From an uncultured Bacteroidales bacterium (GTDB lineage Bacteria > Bacteroidota > Bacteroidia > Bacteroidales > UBA932), in the NCBI GenBank assembly GCA_946999645.1, contig CAMQDS010000021.1, positions 1 through 18,311 of the forward strand: a stretch of 18,311 nucleotides of DNA, in the 5' to 3' direction. The notes beneath the pieces are model-generated. The model was not told where the DNA came from. It was given only the letters and a program-made list of their open reading frames with translations, and made no database searches. Positions 1 through 7,382 of this stretch are shown here, piece by piece. The position numbers and the translations under genes are program-made. Position 1 is the stretch's first letter, and each line of letters starts with the position of its first letter.

Positions 1-128
1 GATAGCACCGCAGGTGCGTACTGCCCTCAAGCCCTGGCTCCGCAGGCGCAACAATCAGCAGAACATAATCAGAACAAAGCGCATTCCTCAAAATACGACA
101 CAACCCCACAAAGCAAATAACAATTTTA
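1..128. other. Left edge, unassigned sequence
   Basis: This stretch is noticeably richer in G and C over its first 60 bases than the genes that follow. One plus-strand frame is open from base 1 to a stop at 118-120 (39 residues, rich in Gln, Ala, Ser and Asn). It could be the C-terminus of a gene that starts outside the window, but it resembles nothing I recognise. In related genomes a YicC-type gene often precedes gmk; this tail does not look like one. A short perfect inverted repeat, GCACC/GGTGC with a 3-base loop, lies at 5-17 and may be chance. Confidence 0.25.
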
Positions 129-139
129 TTGAAAATTAG

Positions 140-147
140 TAAATTTG
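140..147 (+). promoter_or_regulatory. Bacteroidetes -7 promoter element for the gmk operon
   Basis: TAAATTTG matches the Bacteroidetes sigma-ABfr -7 consensus TAnnTTTG and is followed by C, as is common. I see no convincing -33 TTTG at the usual spacing of 19-21 bases. Transcription would begin at about 153, leaving a leader of only about 12 nt before the ATG at 165. The element lies inside the longest open frame, which begins with TTG at 129, and this argues for the ATG at 165 as the true start. Confidence 0.6.
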
Positions 148-164
148 CACACAAAACAACTCAA

Positions 165-734
165 ATGAACAACAAAGTCGTAATATTTTCAGCCCCATCA
201 GGTTCAGGAAAAAGCACCATTGTAAACCATATACTCAAACTATACCCAGAAATGGAATTCTCCATCTCAGCCACCTCAAGACCTCCAAGAGGAAACGAAA
301 AAAACGGCATAGAATACTATTTCATGACAACAGAAGAATTCAGAAAAAAAATTTCTGAAAACCTATTCGTAGAATACGAAGAAGTATACAGCGGACGCTA
401 CTACGGAACCCTAAAACAAGAAATAGAAAGAATATGGGCAAAAGGACATATAATAATTTTTGACGTAGATGTAAAAGGAGGAGTAAACCTAAAAAAATAC
501 TTCGGGGAAAAAGCCCTATCCATATTCATACAAGCCCCATCAGTAAAAGTTCTAAAAGAAAGACTAATAAAACGAGCCACAGACCCAATGCCAGAAATAG
601 AAAAAAGAGCCGCAAAAGCACAAGAAGAAATGACCTATGCCAACAAATTCGACAAGATACTCATAAACGACAACCTCGACAAAGCATACAAAGAAGCAGA
701 AGAACTTATACAAAACTTTCTTAAAGAAGAATAA
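165..734 (+). CDS. gmk: Guanylate kinase
   Basis: Cytoplasmic kinase that phosphorylates GMP to GDP with ATP, an essential step in guanine nucleotide synthesis. With the ATG at 165 the protein is 189 residues, normal for the family. The P-loop APSGSGKST is at residues 10-18. It is followed by the GMP-binding region (SATSRPPRGNEKNGIEYYF, about 35-53) and the switch segment with DVDVKGG (about 102-108). The open frame extends upstream to a TTG at 129, but that extension covers a -7 promoter element and adds 12 residues before the normal N-terminus, so I reject it. It is the first gene of an apparent gmk-nadD-CYTH operon, with 12 bases to nadD. Third codon positions are mostly A or C, a strand bias shared with its neighbours and not a sign of transfer. 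Confidence 0.96.
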   Translation: MNNKVVIFSAPSGSGKSTIVNHILKLYPEMEFSISATSRPPRGNEKNGIEYYFMTTEEFRKKISENLFVEYEEVYSGRYYGTLKQEIERIWAKGHIIIFDVDVKGGVNLKKYFGEKALSIFIQAPSVKVLKERLIKRATDPMPEIEKRAAKAQEEMTYANKFDKILINDNLDKAYKEAEELIQNFLKEE

Positions 735-746
735 AAACATCCAACA

Positions 747-1319
747 ATGAAAATTGCAGTCTATTCAGGCTCATTCAATCCGCTACACATAGGGCATAAA
801 GCCATAATGGAATATCTGACAAAAGAAAAATACTTTGATAAGATATATATGATAGTTTCCCCACAAAATCCCCTCAAACCACAGGGAAACGAAACCACAG
901 GAAAAGAAAGATATTTATCAGCACTAAAGACAATAAAAAAATATCCCCAACTCCAAGAAAGCGTAATAGTCGATGACATAGAACTAACTATGCCCTCACC
1001 ACAATATACAATCAAAACATTAGACGCCTTAAAAGCCAGAGAACCCCAAAACGACTTTACACTAATAATAGGAGCCGACAACCTATCATCAATTCATAAA
1101 TGGAGAGACTATAAAAGGATATTATCAGAATACGGAGTTGCCGTTTACCCTCGCAAAGGCTTTGATATCAATAAAATAAAACAAGAACTACTCTCAGAAC
1201 ATCAAGAAAACGGAACATATAAAATAAGACTCTTCAAAGCCCCAGAAATAGACGCCTCATCCACAATGATAAGAGAAAGCCTTGAAAACAAAAAAGATAT
1301 CACCAATCTACTAATGTAA
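747..1319 (+). CDS. nadD: Nicotinate-nucleotide adenylyltransferase
   Basis: Transfers AMP from ATP to nicotinate mononucleotide, giving deamido-NAD, the step shared by de novo and salvage NAD synthesis. The 190-residue protein begins with the nucleotidyltransferase signature GSFNPLHIGH at residues 8-17, where the two histidines bind the phosphates. Near the C-terminus it has the matching SSTMIR motif at 171-176. Both motifs and the length fit bacterial NadD closely. It follows gmk by 12 bases and is separated from the CYTH gene by one base, so the three are almost certainly cotranscribed. The gene for nicotinate phosphoribosyltransferase, which makes the substrate of this enzyme, lies about 12 kb away on the other strand (13266-14756). 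Confidence 0.96.
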   Translation: MKIAVYSGSFNPLHIGHKAIMEYLTKEKYFDKIYMIVSPQNPLKPQGNETTGKERYLSALKTIKKYPQLQESVIVDDIELTMPSPQYTIKTLDALKAREPQNDFTLIIGADNLSSIHKWRDYKRILSEYGVAVYPRKGFDINKIKQELLSEHQENGTYKIRLFKAPEIDASSTMIRESLENKKDITNLLM

Positions 1320-1320
1320 T

Positions 1321-1794
1321 ATGCACATAGAAACAGAACGAAAATTCTTAGTAACAAACGAAACATTCAAGAGCCAAGCCACTGAAAGTCATAGAATTAT
1401 TCAGGGATACATTGCAAACCAAAACAAACGTAGTGTAAGAATCCGAATTTCAGACAATAAAGCCTTCCTCACCATAAAAGGTCCAAGCACAGATACTATC
1501 AGCCATTTAGAATGGGAAAAAGAAATATCCATAGAAGACGCCAAAGATCTACTAAAACTTTGTGACAACAACCAGCTAATAGACAAAACACGATACATCA
1601 TACCAGAAGGAAGCGGAAAAAAATTTGAAGTAGATGAATTTTATGGAGCAAATAAAGGACTTACCGTTGCAGAAATAGAACTCAGTGACAAAAACGAACC
1701 CTTCATCCGCCCAACCTGGTTAGGAAAAGAAGTGTCACAAGACCCAATATACTACAACACTTCCCTATCCATACATCCATTCACAAAATGGTAA
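1321..1794 (+). CDS. CYTH-domain protein (triphosphate tunnel metalloenzyme type)
   Basis: A 157-residue protein consisting of a single CYTH domain. The diagnostic ExExK motif is present as E4-T-E6-R-K8 (ETERKFLV). It is followed by a basic strand (KRSVRIRI, about 37-44) and the strand FLTIKG (about 48-53), then acidic strands EWEKEIS and FEVDEF and a late AEIEL. These residues line the tunnel that binds triphosphate and divalent metal in the superfamily. Members include class IV adenylate cyclases, thiamine triphosphatases and inorganic triphosphatases. The sequence alone does not say which activity this one has; short single-domain bacterial forms are often tripolyphosphatases. It starts one base after nadD. 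Its stop codon directly abuts the stop of the convergent gene on the other strand, leaving no room for a terminator. Confidence 0.85.
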   Translation: MHIETERKFLVTNETFKSQATESHRIIQGYIANQNKRSVRIRISDNKAFLTIKGPSTDTISHLEWEKEISIEDAKDLLKLCDNNQLIDKTRYIIPEGSGKKFEVDEFYGANKGLTVAEIELSDKNEPFIRPTWLGKEVSQDPIYYNTSLSIHPFTKW

Positions 1795-3021
1795 TCAGAT
1801 AAGGAACAATATAAGATTGTACAGCACAAAAGACTGAAAAATAAGCCTTCCCTTAGTACTGACATCAATCATATTATCCACACTATCATGATTATAAACC
1901 CATTCAAGACTGATTTTATCAGGCAAAGACTCCGAATGCCATTTCTGTATAAGATTACCATCATTAAAATAAACAGCCCCACCATTAGACCTATTCATAG
2001 AAATAAGAGTCTTATAATCTGCGAAATATAAATATTTCAAAAGAGTATTAATTTCCTCCTGTTTAAGATTTTCAGAAGACAAAATCGACCTCATAGACTC
2101 AGGAGAAGAAGCAACCAGCAAAATAGACTTATACCCAACACCTGAAGCATTTTTAAGCAAATCACTTGCTCTCCTCCACAAGACCGCACTCATTTTATCA
2201 GGATTATATACAGAAACAACAATCACAGTGCCTTTAGCAGCCAACGTATCCTTATAACTACCATTTGCATCTCTAAATGACAATTCAGGAAAATCTGTTT
2301 CCTCTATATTATCACTTTTCTTCATCGGCTCAGTACGAACAAAAGTCCAAGAAGAATCAGGCAGATTATCAATAGTAAAACTTCCCTTATGCCCATTCTT
2401 TTCATAAACAAAACTCTGCACATACTCTTCTTTTTCCAAAGCGCCATAAGATTTGGCAGCCGATAACATAGATGAACTATTAAAAGGAGTAAAATCCACA
2501 GGAGGAATAGTAAATAAACAATATATACTCATCCCAACTATAGAAGCCGCCGAAATCCAAAAAGTAACAAGCTTCTTACGTTTCGGATTACCATAATCAC
2601 GGAAAGGAACAAAAGCCACTATGCCAACGAAAAGCAAAATAATATTCTTTAGAAATGTTTGTAAATGAGACAGATGTATAGCCTCTCCGAAACAACCACA
2701 ATCCATTGATGGATTAAAAATCCAAAGAAAAAATGTAACTAAAGTAAATATTCCTATAAGTACAGATGCAGTAATTGAAAAGAACTTTCTATACACACCA
2801 GTTACAAGAGCAGCACCAGTAATTGCTTCCCAAAGCGACAATGTCACCCCAATAAATTTTGCCACAGGACTCAAAAATCCCAAATGAAAAAATTTAAAAT
2901 ATTCTTCCACAATCAACCCTGCCCCAACAGGATCAATCAATTTCAACAAACCTGCCGCAAAAAAAACAAGACCTATAAGGATAGCCCCAATCCTTCGTAT
3001 ATTATTATGAAAAGGTTTCAT
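1795..3021 (-). CDS. DoxX/MauE-like membrane protein with a periplasmic thioredoxin-like domain
   Basis: A 408-residue membrane protein. The N-terminal half has four or five predicted transmembrane helices (about 10-28, 50-75, 80-101, 121-141, 151-172) in the DoxX/MauE arrangement. The paired cysteines DCGCFG at about 107-112 are a hallmark of MauE-type quinone-linked disulfide or redox proteins. Residues about 185-385 look periplasmic and read like a degenerate thioredoxin fold (a strand GTVIVVSVYNP, then a helix and LLVASSPESM), but with no CxxC. A hydrophobic C-terminal stretch (about 390-408) may be a further membrane segment. This layout occurs as a conserved Bacteroidales protein of unknown role. 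It lies 5 bases after tmk and is surely cotranscribed with it. Function in envelope redox chemistry is inference from the family. Confidence 0.75.
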   Translation of the reverse strand: MKPFHNNIRRIGAILIGLVFFAAGLLKLIDPVGAGLIVEEYFKFFHLGFLSPVAKFIGVTLSLWEAITGAALVTGVYRKFFSITASVLIGIFTLVTFFLWIFNPSMDCGCFGEAIHLSHLQTFLKNIILLFVGIVAFVPFRDYGNPKRKKLVTFWISAASIVGMSIYCLFTIPPVDFTPFNSSSMLSAAKSYGALEKEEYVQSFVYEKNGHKGSFTIDNLPDSSWTFVRTEPMKKSDNIEETDFPELSFRDANGSYKDTLAAKGTVIVVSVYNPDKMSAVLWRRASDLLKNASGVGYKSILLVASSPESMRSILSSENLKQEEINTLLKYLYFADYKTLISMNRSNGGAVYFNDGNLIQKWHSESLPDKISLEWVYNHDSVDNMIDVSTKGRLIFQSFVLYNLILFLI

Positions 3022-3026
3022 TGTTA

Positions 3027-3707
3027 TTACCCAATTAAATCGTCTAATGAATCCTTAATTTTAGCAAAAATATCATCTGGAGACAACATCTCCCCTTCTT
3101 TAGAAGAACAATTTATTCTTATAAACTTATCATCTTCCTTACATTGCTGCAAATATACTTCCCTCACCCTCTTTTGAAAATTAATATCAGCTTCATGAAT
3201 ATCCTTTGCACCATGAAGATAATTTCTGTCTTCACCCAAACGATTATCAGAGAGTTTCTTTTCCACAAAAGATATTGGAACATCCAAGAATAAATTAATA
3301 TCTGGTTTTGGAAGATTAAACAAACCGTATTCAGTATTTTTTATCCATTTTGCCAAATCTCTCCGCTCCTCTTCACTCTTAATCTTAGCACACTGATACG
3401 CTATATTTGAATATACATACCTGTCAAGCAGAACTAGCTTACCTGACGCCAAAGATTTTATTATTTCAGGAGAAGCCGCATGCCTATCTTCAGCATAAAG
3501 CAGGGCAACTAATTGTGGGTGTACTGTTTCAATAGGGCCAAAATCACCTTTCAGAAACTTCCCAATCAACTCTCCATATAAGGGAGAGTCATATCTCGGG
3601 AAATGGATATATTCCAAATCCCCGTATTTTTCGGTTAAATAAGATTTCAGTTTATTTACCTGAGTGGACTTACCGGCTCCGTCCAAACCCTCAACAACTA
3701 CCAACAT
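3027..3707 (-). CDS. tmk: Thymidylate kinase
   Basis: Phosphorylates dTMP to dTDP, essential for making dTTP. The 226-residue protein opens with the P-loop GLDGAGKST (residues 7-15). It has the nucleotide-binding DRYVYSN motif at about 95-101 and LFLDVP at about 139-143. A LID-like segment with DNRLGEDRN follows at about 154-162. The frame ends in tandem TAA stops, and the membrane protein gene starts five bases later. A -7 promoter element sits 16 bases upstream of its ATG. It is slightly longer than E. coli Tmk (213 residues), which is normal for Bacteroidales forms. Confidence 0.95.
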   Translation of the reverse strand: MLVVVEGLDGAGKSTQVNKLKSYLTEKYGDLEYIHFPRYDSPLYGELIGKFLKGDFGPIETVHPQLVALLYAEDRHAASPEIIKSLASGKLVLLDRYVYSNIAYQCAKIKSEEERRDLAKWIKNTEYGLFNLPKPDINLFLDVPISFVEKKLSDNRLGEDRNYLHGAKDIHEADINFQKRVREVYLQQCKEDDKFIRINCSSKEGEMLSPDDIFAKIKDSLDDLIG

Positions 3708-3723
3708 TGCATATATATTTTGA

Positions 3724-3731
3724 CAAATATA
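3724..3731 (-). promoter_or_regulatory. -7 promoter element for tmk
   Basis: On the minus strand this reads TATATTTG, a perfect TAnnTTTG match, placed 16 bases before the tmk ATG. No clear -33 element is visible. Together with the plus-strand element at 3823-3830 it makes this a divergent promoter region. Confidence 0.55.
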
Positions 3732-3822
3732 ACTAAAATATAATCGTCGAAATACTTATAATATCAGTTTCTTCTGAAAGTTTTGCTTTTAATAAATAAC
3801 AATAAATTTTATTCATTTTGAG

Positions 3823-3830
3823 TACCTTTG
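3823..3830 (+). promoter_or_regulatory. -7 promoter element for folP-purB
   Basis: TACCTTTG followed by C matches TAnnTTTGC perfectly. It lies 45 bases before the ATG at 3876, giving a leader of about 40 nt. It overlaps the 5' end of the longest open frame (TTG at 3828), which shows that the upstream extension is not translated. Confidence 0.65.
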
Positions 3831-3875
3831 CAATTCGTTATTCGGTCCTCAGAAAGGACAAATTACAATAAAGCG

Positions 3876-4709
3876 ATGGAAAATAAAATAGAATTAATGG
3901 GAATTGTGAATATTACAGACAATTCTTATGTTGCGTCAAGTCGCTGCTTAGGGGCAGATGGAAAACCAGACATCAATAAAATTCTTACAAGAGCAAGACA
4001 AATGATTTCTGAAGGTGCAGACATATTGGATATAGGAGCATGCTCAACTGGAGCAGGCACTGAAGGCGTTGGAGAAAAAGAAGAATGGAAACGTATCTGC
4101 CCTACACTCAAGGCAATAAGAGCAGAATTTCCAAATATAAAAATTTCCATTGATACATATTGGGCTTCAGTAGTACAGAATACTTATGAACTAATAGGAG
4201 ACTTCATCATCAACGACATTTCCGCCGGTGCGGCAGACCCACTTATGTTAAGTACAGCAGGGAGACTGAAACTTCCTTACATAGCCATGCACATGAGGGG
4301 TACACCTAAAAACATGCAGACCCTTACAGACTATCCAGAAGGAATAGTAAAAGCCGTATATAACTATTTTACCGAGTTCAGTCGCAAAGCAGAAGAAAAC
4401 AACATAAACAACTGGATTTTAGACCCAGGCTTCGGTTTCGCAAAAACAATCGAACAGAATTACGAACTACTCAACGGAATTGACAAATTCAAAGATTTCA
4501 ACCGCCCCATACTCATAGGAGTTTCCAGGAAAAGCATGATATACAGGCTGTTCAATATAACACCCGAAGACGCACTTCCTGCAACTCAAATTCTTCACTA
4601 CATAGCATTGAGCAAAGGAACGTCTATACTAAGAGTACATGATATAGCAGAAACCGTACGAACATTAAAAATTTTTAGTAAATTAGAAGGTTCTAAGAAA
4701 GAAAAATAA
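3876..4709 (+). CDS. folP: Dihydropteroate synthase
   Basis: Joins 6-hydroxymethyl-dihydropterin pyrophosphate to p-aminobenzoate in folate synthesis; it is the sulfonamide target. The 277-residue TIM-barrel protein shows the family landmarks in order: MGIVNIT (about 8-14), DILDIG (about 49-54), ISIDTYWASV (about 89-98), NDISAG, MHMRGTP, DPGFGFAKT and GVSRKSM, ending in RVHD. Two substrate loops differ from the textbook forms: loop 1 reads NITDNSY instead of N-x-TPDSF, and loop 2 reads STGAG (57-61) where most family members have STRPG. The start at 3876 is chosen because a -7 promoter element covers the longer TTG start at 3828. Its stop overlaps the purB start (TAATG), indicating translational coupling. 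Confidence 0.92.
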   Translation: MENKIELMGIVNITDNSYVASSRCLGADGKPDINKILTRARQMISEGADILDIGACSTGAGTEGVGEKEEWKRICPTLKAIRAEFPNIKISIDTYWASVVQNTYELIGDFIINDISAGAADPLMLSTAGRLKLPYIAMHMRGTPKNMQTLTDYPEGIVKAVYNYFTEFSRKAEENNINNWILDPGFGFAKTIEQNYELLNGIDKFKDFNRPILIGVSRKSMIYRLFNITPEDALPATQILHYIALSKGTSILRVHDIAETVRTLKIFSKLEGSKKEK

Positions 4710-6067
4710 TGGATACACACTCACTTCTTGCTGTTTCACCAATTGACGGACGCTATCATAGCAAAACAGAAAATCTTTCATCATATTTCAGCGAATTTGC
4801 ATTTATAAAATACAGAATAAGAGTAGAAATAGAATATTTCATTGCCCTTTGCAAATTCCCAATTAAGGAACTGTCAGACATAGGTTGCAATACAACAGAC
4901 AGAGATAGGATTTTCGCAAAACTTAGGGAACTTTATACCGACTTAACCCCCGAAAAAGCAATAGAGGTTAAGGAGATAGAGAAAATAACAAATCACGATG
5001 TCAAAGCCGTAGAATACTATATAAAACGTCATTTAAAAGAAATAGGCTTAGAAAGCAAAAGTGAATTCATCCATTTCGGTCTTACATCTCAAGATATAAA
5101 CAACACGGCTCAACCACTGATGCTAAAAGAAGCCCTGCAAAATCTCTACATTCCAACGTTGATTGAGGTAAATAACATTATTGAAGACTATGCTCTGAAG
5201 TGGAAAGACATTCCAATGCTTGCTCGTACACACGGCCAACCAGCCTCTCCAACAAGATTAGGAAAGGAATTTGAAGTCTTCCATGTACGAATAAAAGAGC
5301 AGTTAAGACAGTTATCAGAATTGGAGTTCCCTGCTAAATTCGGAGGAGCGACCGGCAATATGAATGCCCACAAAGTAGCCTATCCAAATTATGATTGGTG
5401 CCAATTTGCAGACAACTTTGTTTCATCACTCGGATTGAAACGCTCATTTCCAACCACTCAAATAGAACATTACGACAACCTTGCTGCCATTTTTGATTGC
5501 CTCAGACGTATCAATACAATACTTATTGACATGTGCCGTGATATATGGACTTATATATCAATGGAGTATTTTCATCAAAAAGTAAACAAAGATGAAGTAG
5601 GTTCTTCCGCAATGCCCCACAAAGTAAACCCTATAGACTTTGAAAATGCAGAAGGAAACCTCGGAATGGCAGATGCCATTTTCACTTTCTTATCAATGAA
5701 GCTACCTATATCACGATTACAAAGAGACCTAACCGACTCTACCGTCCTCAGAAACGTAGGAGTACCACTATCACACGGAATTATAGCATTAGCCTCGCTA
5801 AAAATAGGCCTTGGAAAATTGATACTCAACAAAGAGGTCATCCAAAAAGACCTTGAACACAACTGGGCAGTAATAGCAGAAGGAATACAGACGATATTAC
5901 GCAGGGAAGGATACCCACACCCCTATGAGGCACTCAAAGAATTAACACGTACAGGAACAAGTATCGATGAAAAGACAATAGATTTATTCATAGACTCTCT
6001 CGATGTCGATAACACCATAAAAGCAGAATTGCATGCCCTCACACCTTGGTCATACACAGGATATTAA
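4709..6067 (+). CDS. purB: Adenylosuccinate lyase
   Basis: Cleaves succinyl-AICAR and adenylosuccinate with release of fumarate, acting twice in purine synthesis. The 452-residue protein belongs to the fumarase/aspartase superfamily. It carries GLTSQDINNT (124-133), the histidine segment ARTHGQPASPTRLGKE (from 172, with H175) and the signature loop SSAMPHKVNP (299-308), whose serine is the expected catalytic base. Length and N-terminus (LLAVSPIDGRYHSKT) match long bacterial PurB proteins. Its ATG overlaps the folP stop by one base. Its end overlaps by four bases the end of the convergent DivIC-like gene; both stops are read from the same ATTAA. Confidence 0.97.
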   Translation: MDTHSLLAVSPIDGRYHSKTENLSSYFSEFAFIKYRIRVEIEYFIALCKFPIKELSDIGCNTTDRDRIFAKLRELYTDLTPEKAIEVKEIEKITNHDVKAVEYYIKRHLKEIGLESKSEFIHFGLTSQDINNTAQPLMLKEALQNLYIPTLIEVNNIIEDYALKWKDIPMLARTHGQPASPTRLGKEFEVFHVRIKEQLRQLSELEFPAKFGGATGNMNAHKVAYPNYDWCQFADNFVSSLGLKRSFPTTQIEHYDNLAAIFDCLRRINTILIDMCRDIWTYISMEYFHQKVNKDEVGSSAMPHKVNPIDFENAEGNLGMADAIFTFLSMKLPISRLQRDLTDSTVLRNVGVPLSHGIIALASLKIGLGKLILNKEVIQKDLEHNWAVIAEGIQTILRREGYPHPYEALKELTRTGTSIDEKTIDLFIDSLDVDNTIKAELHALTPWSYTGY

Positions 6068-6369
6068 GGTTTATCAATATAGACATCATCCCCCTGTCGG
6101 GCAAAATTAAAATTTTCTATAGCAAAACGTTCCAACGTATCCTTATCAGTGGAAATAAGGCGGATTTTTTCGTCCATAGTCTCAATTTGTCTTTTATAGA
6201 TTTCAATTTGACGCTTCTGTGACCCCAATTCAATACCTGCCCTTATCCATCTTATAAGATTGTCTTCACCCAAAAAACCTATATAAATAAAAAACACGGC
6301 TGTAGCATAAACAGCGTATCTCACAAAAGAACGATGTTCACCGTTCCATATTTCTTTAAGTTTTTTCAA
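6064..6369 (-). CDS. DivIC/FtsB-like septum formation initiator protein
   Basis: A 101-residue bitopic membrane protein. A short basic cytoplasmic N-terminus is followed by one transmembrane helix (about 16-34), a coiled coil (about 46-76) rich in Gln, Ile, Glu and Lys, and a C-terminal motif (FAIENFNFARQGDDVYI) that matches the end of FtsB/DivIC proteins. These act in the FtsQ/FtsL subcomplex of the divisome. The gene stands alone, with its own promoter element at 6398-6405 and a tail-to-tail overlap with purB. In Bacteroidales a gene of this type is the usual DivIC/FtsB candidate; which of the two names is right cannot be told from sequence. Confidence 0.85.
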   Translation of the reverse strand: MKKLKEIWNGEHRSFVRYAVYATAVFFIYIGFLGEDNLIRWIRAGIELGSQKRQIEIYKRQIETMDEKIRLISTDKDTLERFAIENFNFARQGDDVYIDKP

Positions 6370-6397
6370 TTAATATTTACTATATAACCTTTGTCAG

Positions 6398-6405
6398 CAA
6401 AATTA
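6398..6405 (-). promoter_or_regulatory. -7 promoter element for the DivIC-like gene
   Basis: The minus strand reads TAATTTTG followed by C, a full TAnnTTTG match, 28 bases upstream of the ATG. It lies two bases from a plus-strand element facing the other way. Confidence 0.5.
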
Positions 6406-6407
6406 AT

Positions 6408-6415
6408 TAAATTTG
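6408..6415 (+). promoter_or_regulatory. -7 promoter element for the nucleotidyltransferase gene
   Basis: TAAATTTG matches TAnnTTTG, 27 bases upstream of the ATG at 6443. A CTTTG at 6389-6393 is too close (14 bases) to be an ordinary -33 box. Confidence 0.5.
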
Positions 6416-6442
6416 TCTGAAATATGAACTAAATTATCAATA

Positions 6443-7375
6443 ATGAAACCTACACTTTTAGTCTTAGCTGCAGGAATGGGAAGTCGCTATGGAGGACTTA
6501 AACAAATGGACGGACTTGGTCCTGGAGGGGAAACTATTATCGACTATTCTATTTACGATGCCGTAAATGCCGGATTCGGTAAAATTGTATATATAGTACG
6601 TGAATACTTCAAAGAGAAGTTTGAAGAAAGCGTACGAGAAAAATACGGTAAAGTCAAATGCCTTGACGGCTCTCCGCTTGAATTTGTATTCGTCACTCAG
6701 GAATTAAACAAGATACCTGAAGGTTTCACCCTTAATCCTCAAAGAGAAAAGCCATGGGGAACAGCACACGCCGTATTAATGGCAAAGGATGTCATAAAAG
6801 AGCCTTTTGCCGTAATCAACGGAGATGACTTTTATGGAAAAGAGTCTTTTAAGATTTTAGGTAAGTGGCTGATGGATAATGAAAAATCAAAAGGAAAGTA
6901 CTGTATTGTAGGATTTGAACTCGACCATACTCTATCAGAATCGGGAGGCGTTTCAAGAGGCATTTGTATGTATGACAAAAATCATGAACTTACAGACATA
7001 GCAGAATGTCTAAACATAGCAGCCGAAAGCGATGGTAAAGTGTATGGCGACAATTCAGTAACAGGAGAAAAACATATAGTACTCAACGGTAAGGATTTAT
7101 GTTCCATGAATATGTGGGGATTTACCACAGATTATTTTGAAAAAAGCGAAGAAATATTCAAAGACTTTCTAAAAGAGAACATAAAAGAGATCAAAAAAGA
7201 ATTCTATATTCCATACGCAGTAGACTGCATGATAAAAACAGACAAAGCAAGGTGCGAAGTACTCTCAACTCCTGCACATTGGTTTGGAGTGACATACAAA
7301 GAAGATAGACCTGGAGTCGTTGCCAAATTCAAGGAACTTGTAGAAAATGGCATCTATCCGTCACCTCTATACTAA
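6443..7375 (+). CDS. Sugar-phosphate nucleotidyltransferase family protein
   Basis: A 310-residue protein with a nucleotidyltransferase (Rossmann-like GT-A) fold. The nucleotide-binding motif LAAGMGSRYGGLKQ is at residues 8-21. A second loop has the form PGGETIIDYSIYDA, and the metal-binding NGDDFYG is at about 126-132. This is the pattern of enzymes that activate sugar-1-phosphates with NTPs, but the protein lacks features that would name a sugar, and many Bacteroidales carry it as an uncharacterised NDP-sugar synthase. It is followed after seven bases by the CPBP protease gene, probably in the same transcript. It could feed capsule, O-antigen or protein glycosylation; that is inference only. 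Confidence 0.8.
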   Translation: MKPTLLVLAAGMGSRYGGLKQMDGLGPGGETIIDYSIYDAVNAGFGKIVYIVREYFKEKFEESVREKYGKVKCLDGSPLEFVFVTQELNKIPEGFTLNPQREKPWGTAHAVLMAKDVIKEPFAVINGDDFYGKESFKILGKWLMDNEKSKGKYCIVGFELDHTLSESGGVSRGICMYDKNHELTDIAECLNIAAESDGKVYGDNSVTGEKHIVLNGKDLCSMNMWGFTTDYFEKSEEIFKDFLKENIKEIKKEFYIPYAVDCMIKTDKARCEVLSTPAHWFGVTYKEDRPGVVAKFKELVENGIYPSPLY

Positions 7376-7382
7376 CAATCGT

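Noticed and set aside
5..17. Short perfect inverted repeat GCACC/GGTGC at the left edge
   Set aside because: Five pairs with a three-base loop and no T-run; too short to call a terminator or operator.
7347..7382. Upstream ATG start of the CPBP protease gene
   Set aside because: It would overlap the previous gene by 29 bases and add 12 polar residues unlike the family N-terminus. The ATG at 7383 leaves a normal seven-base gap.
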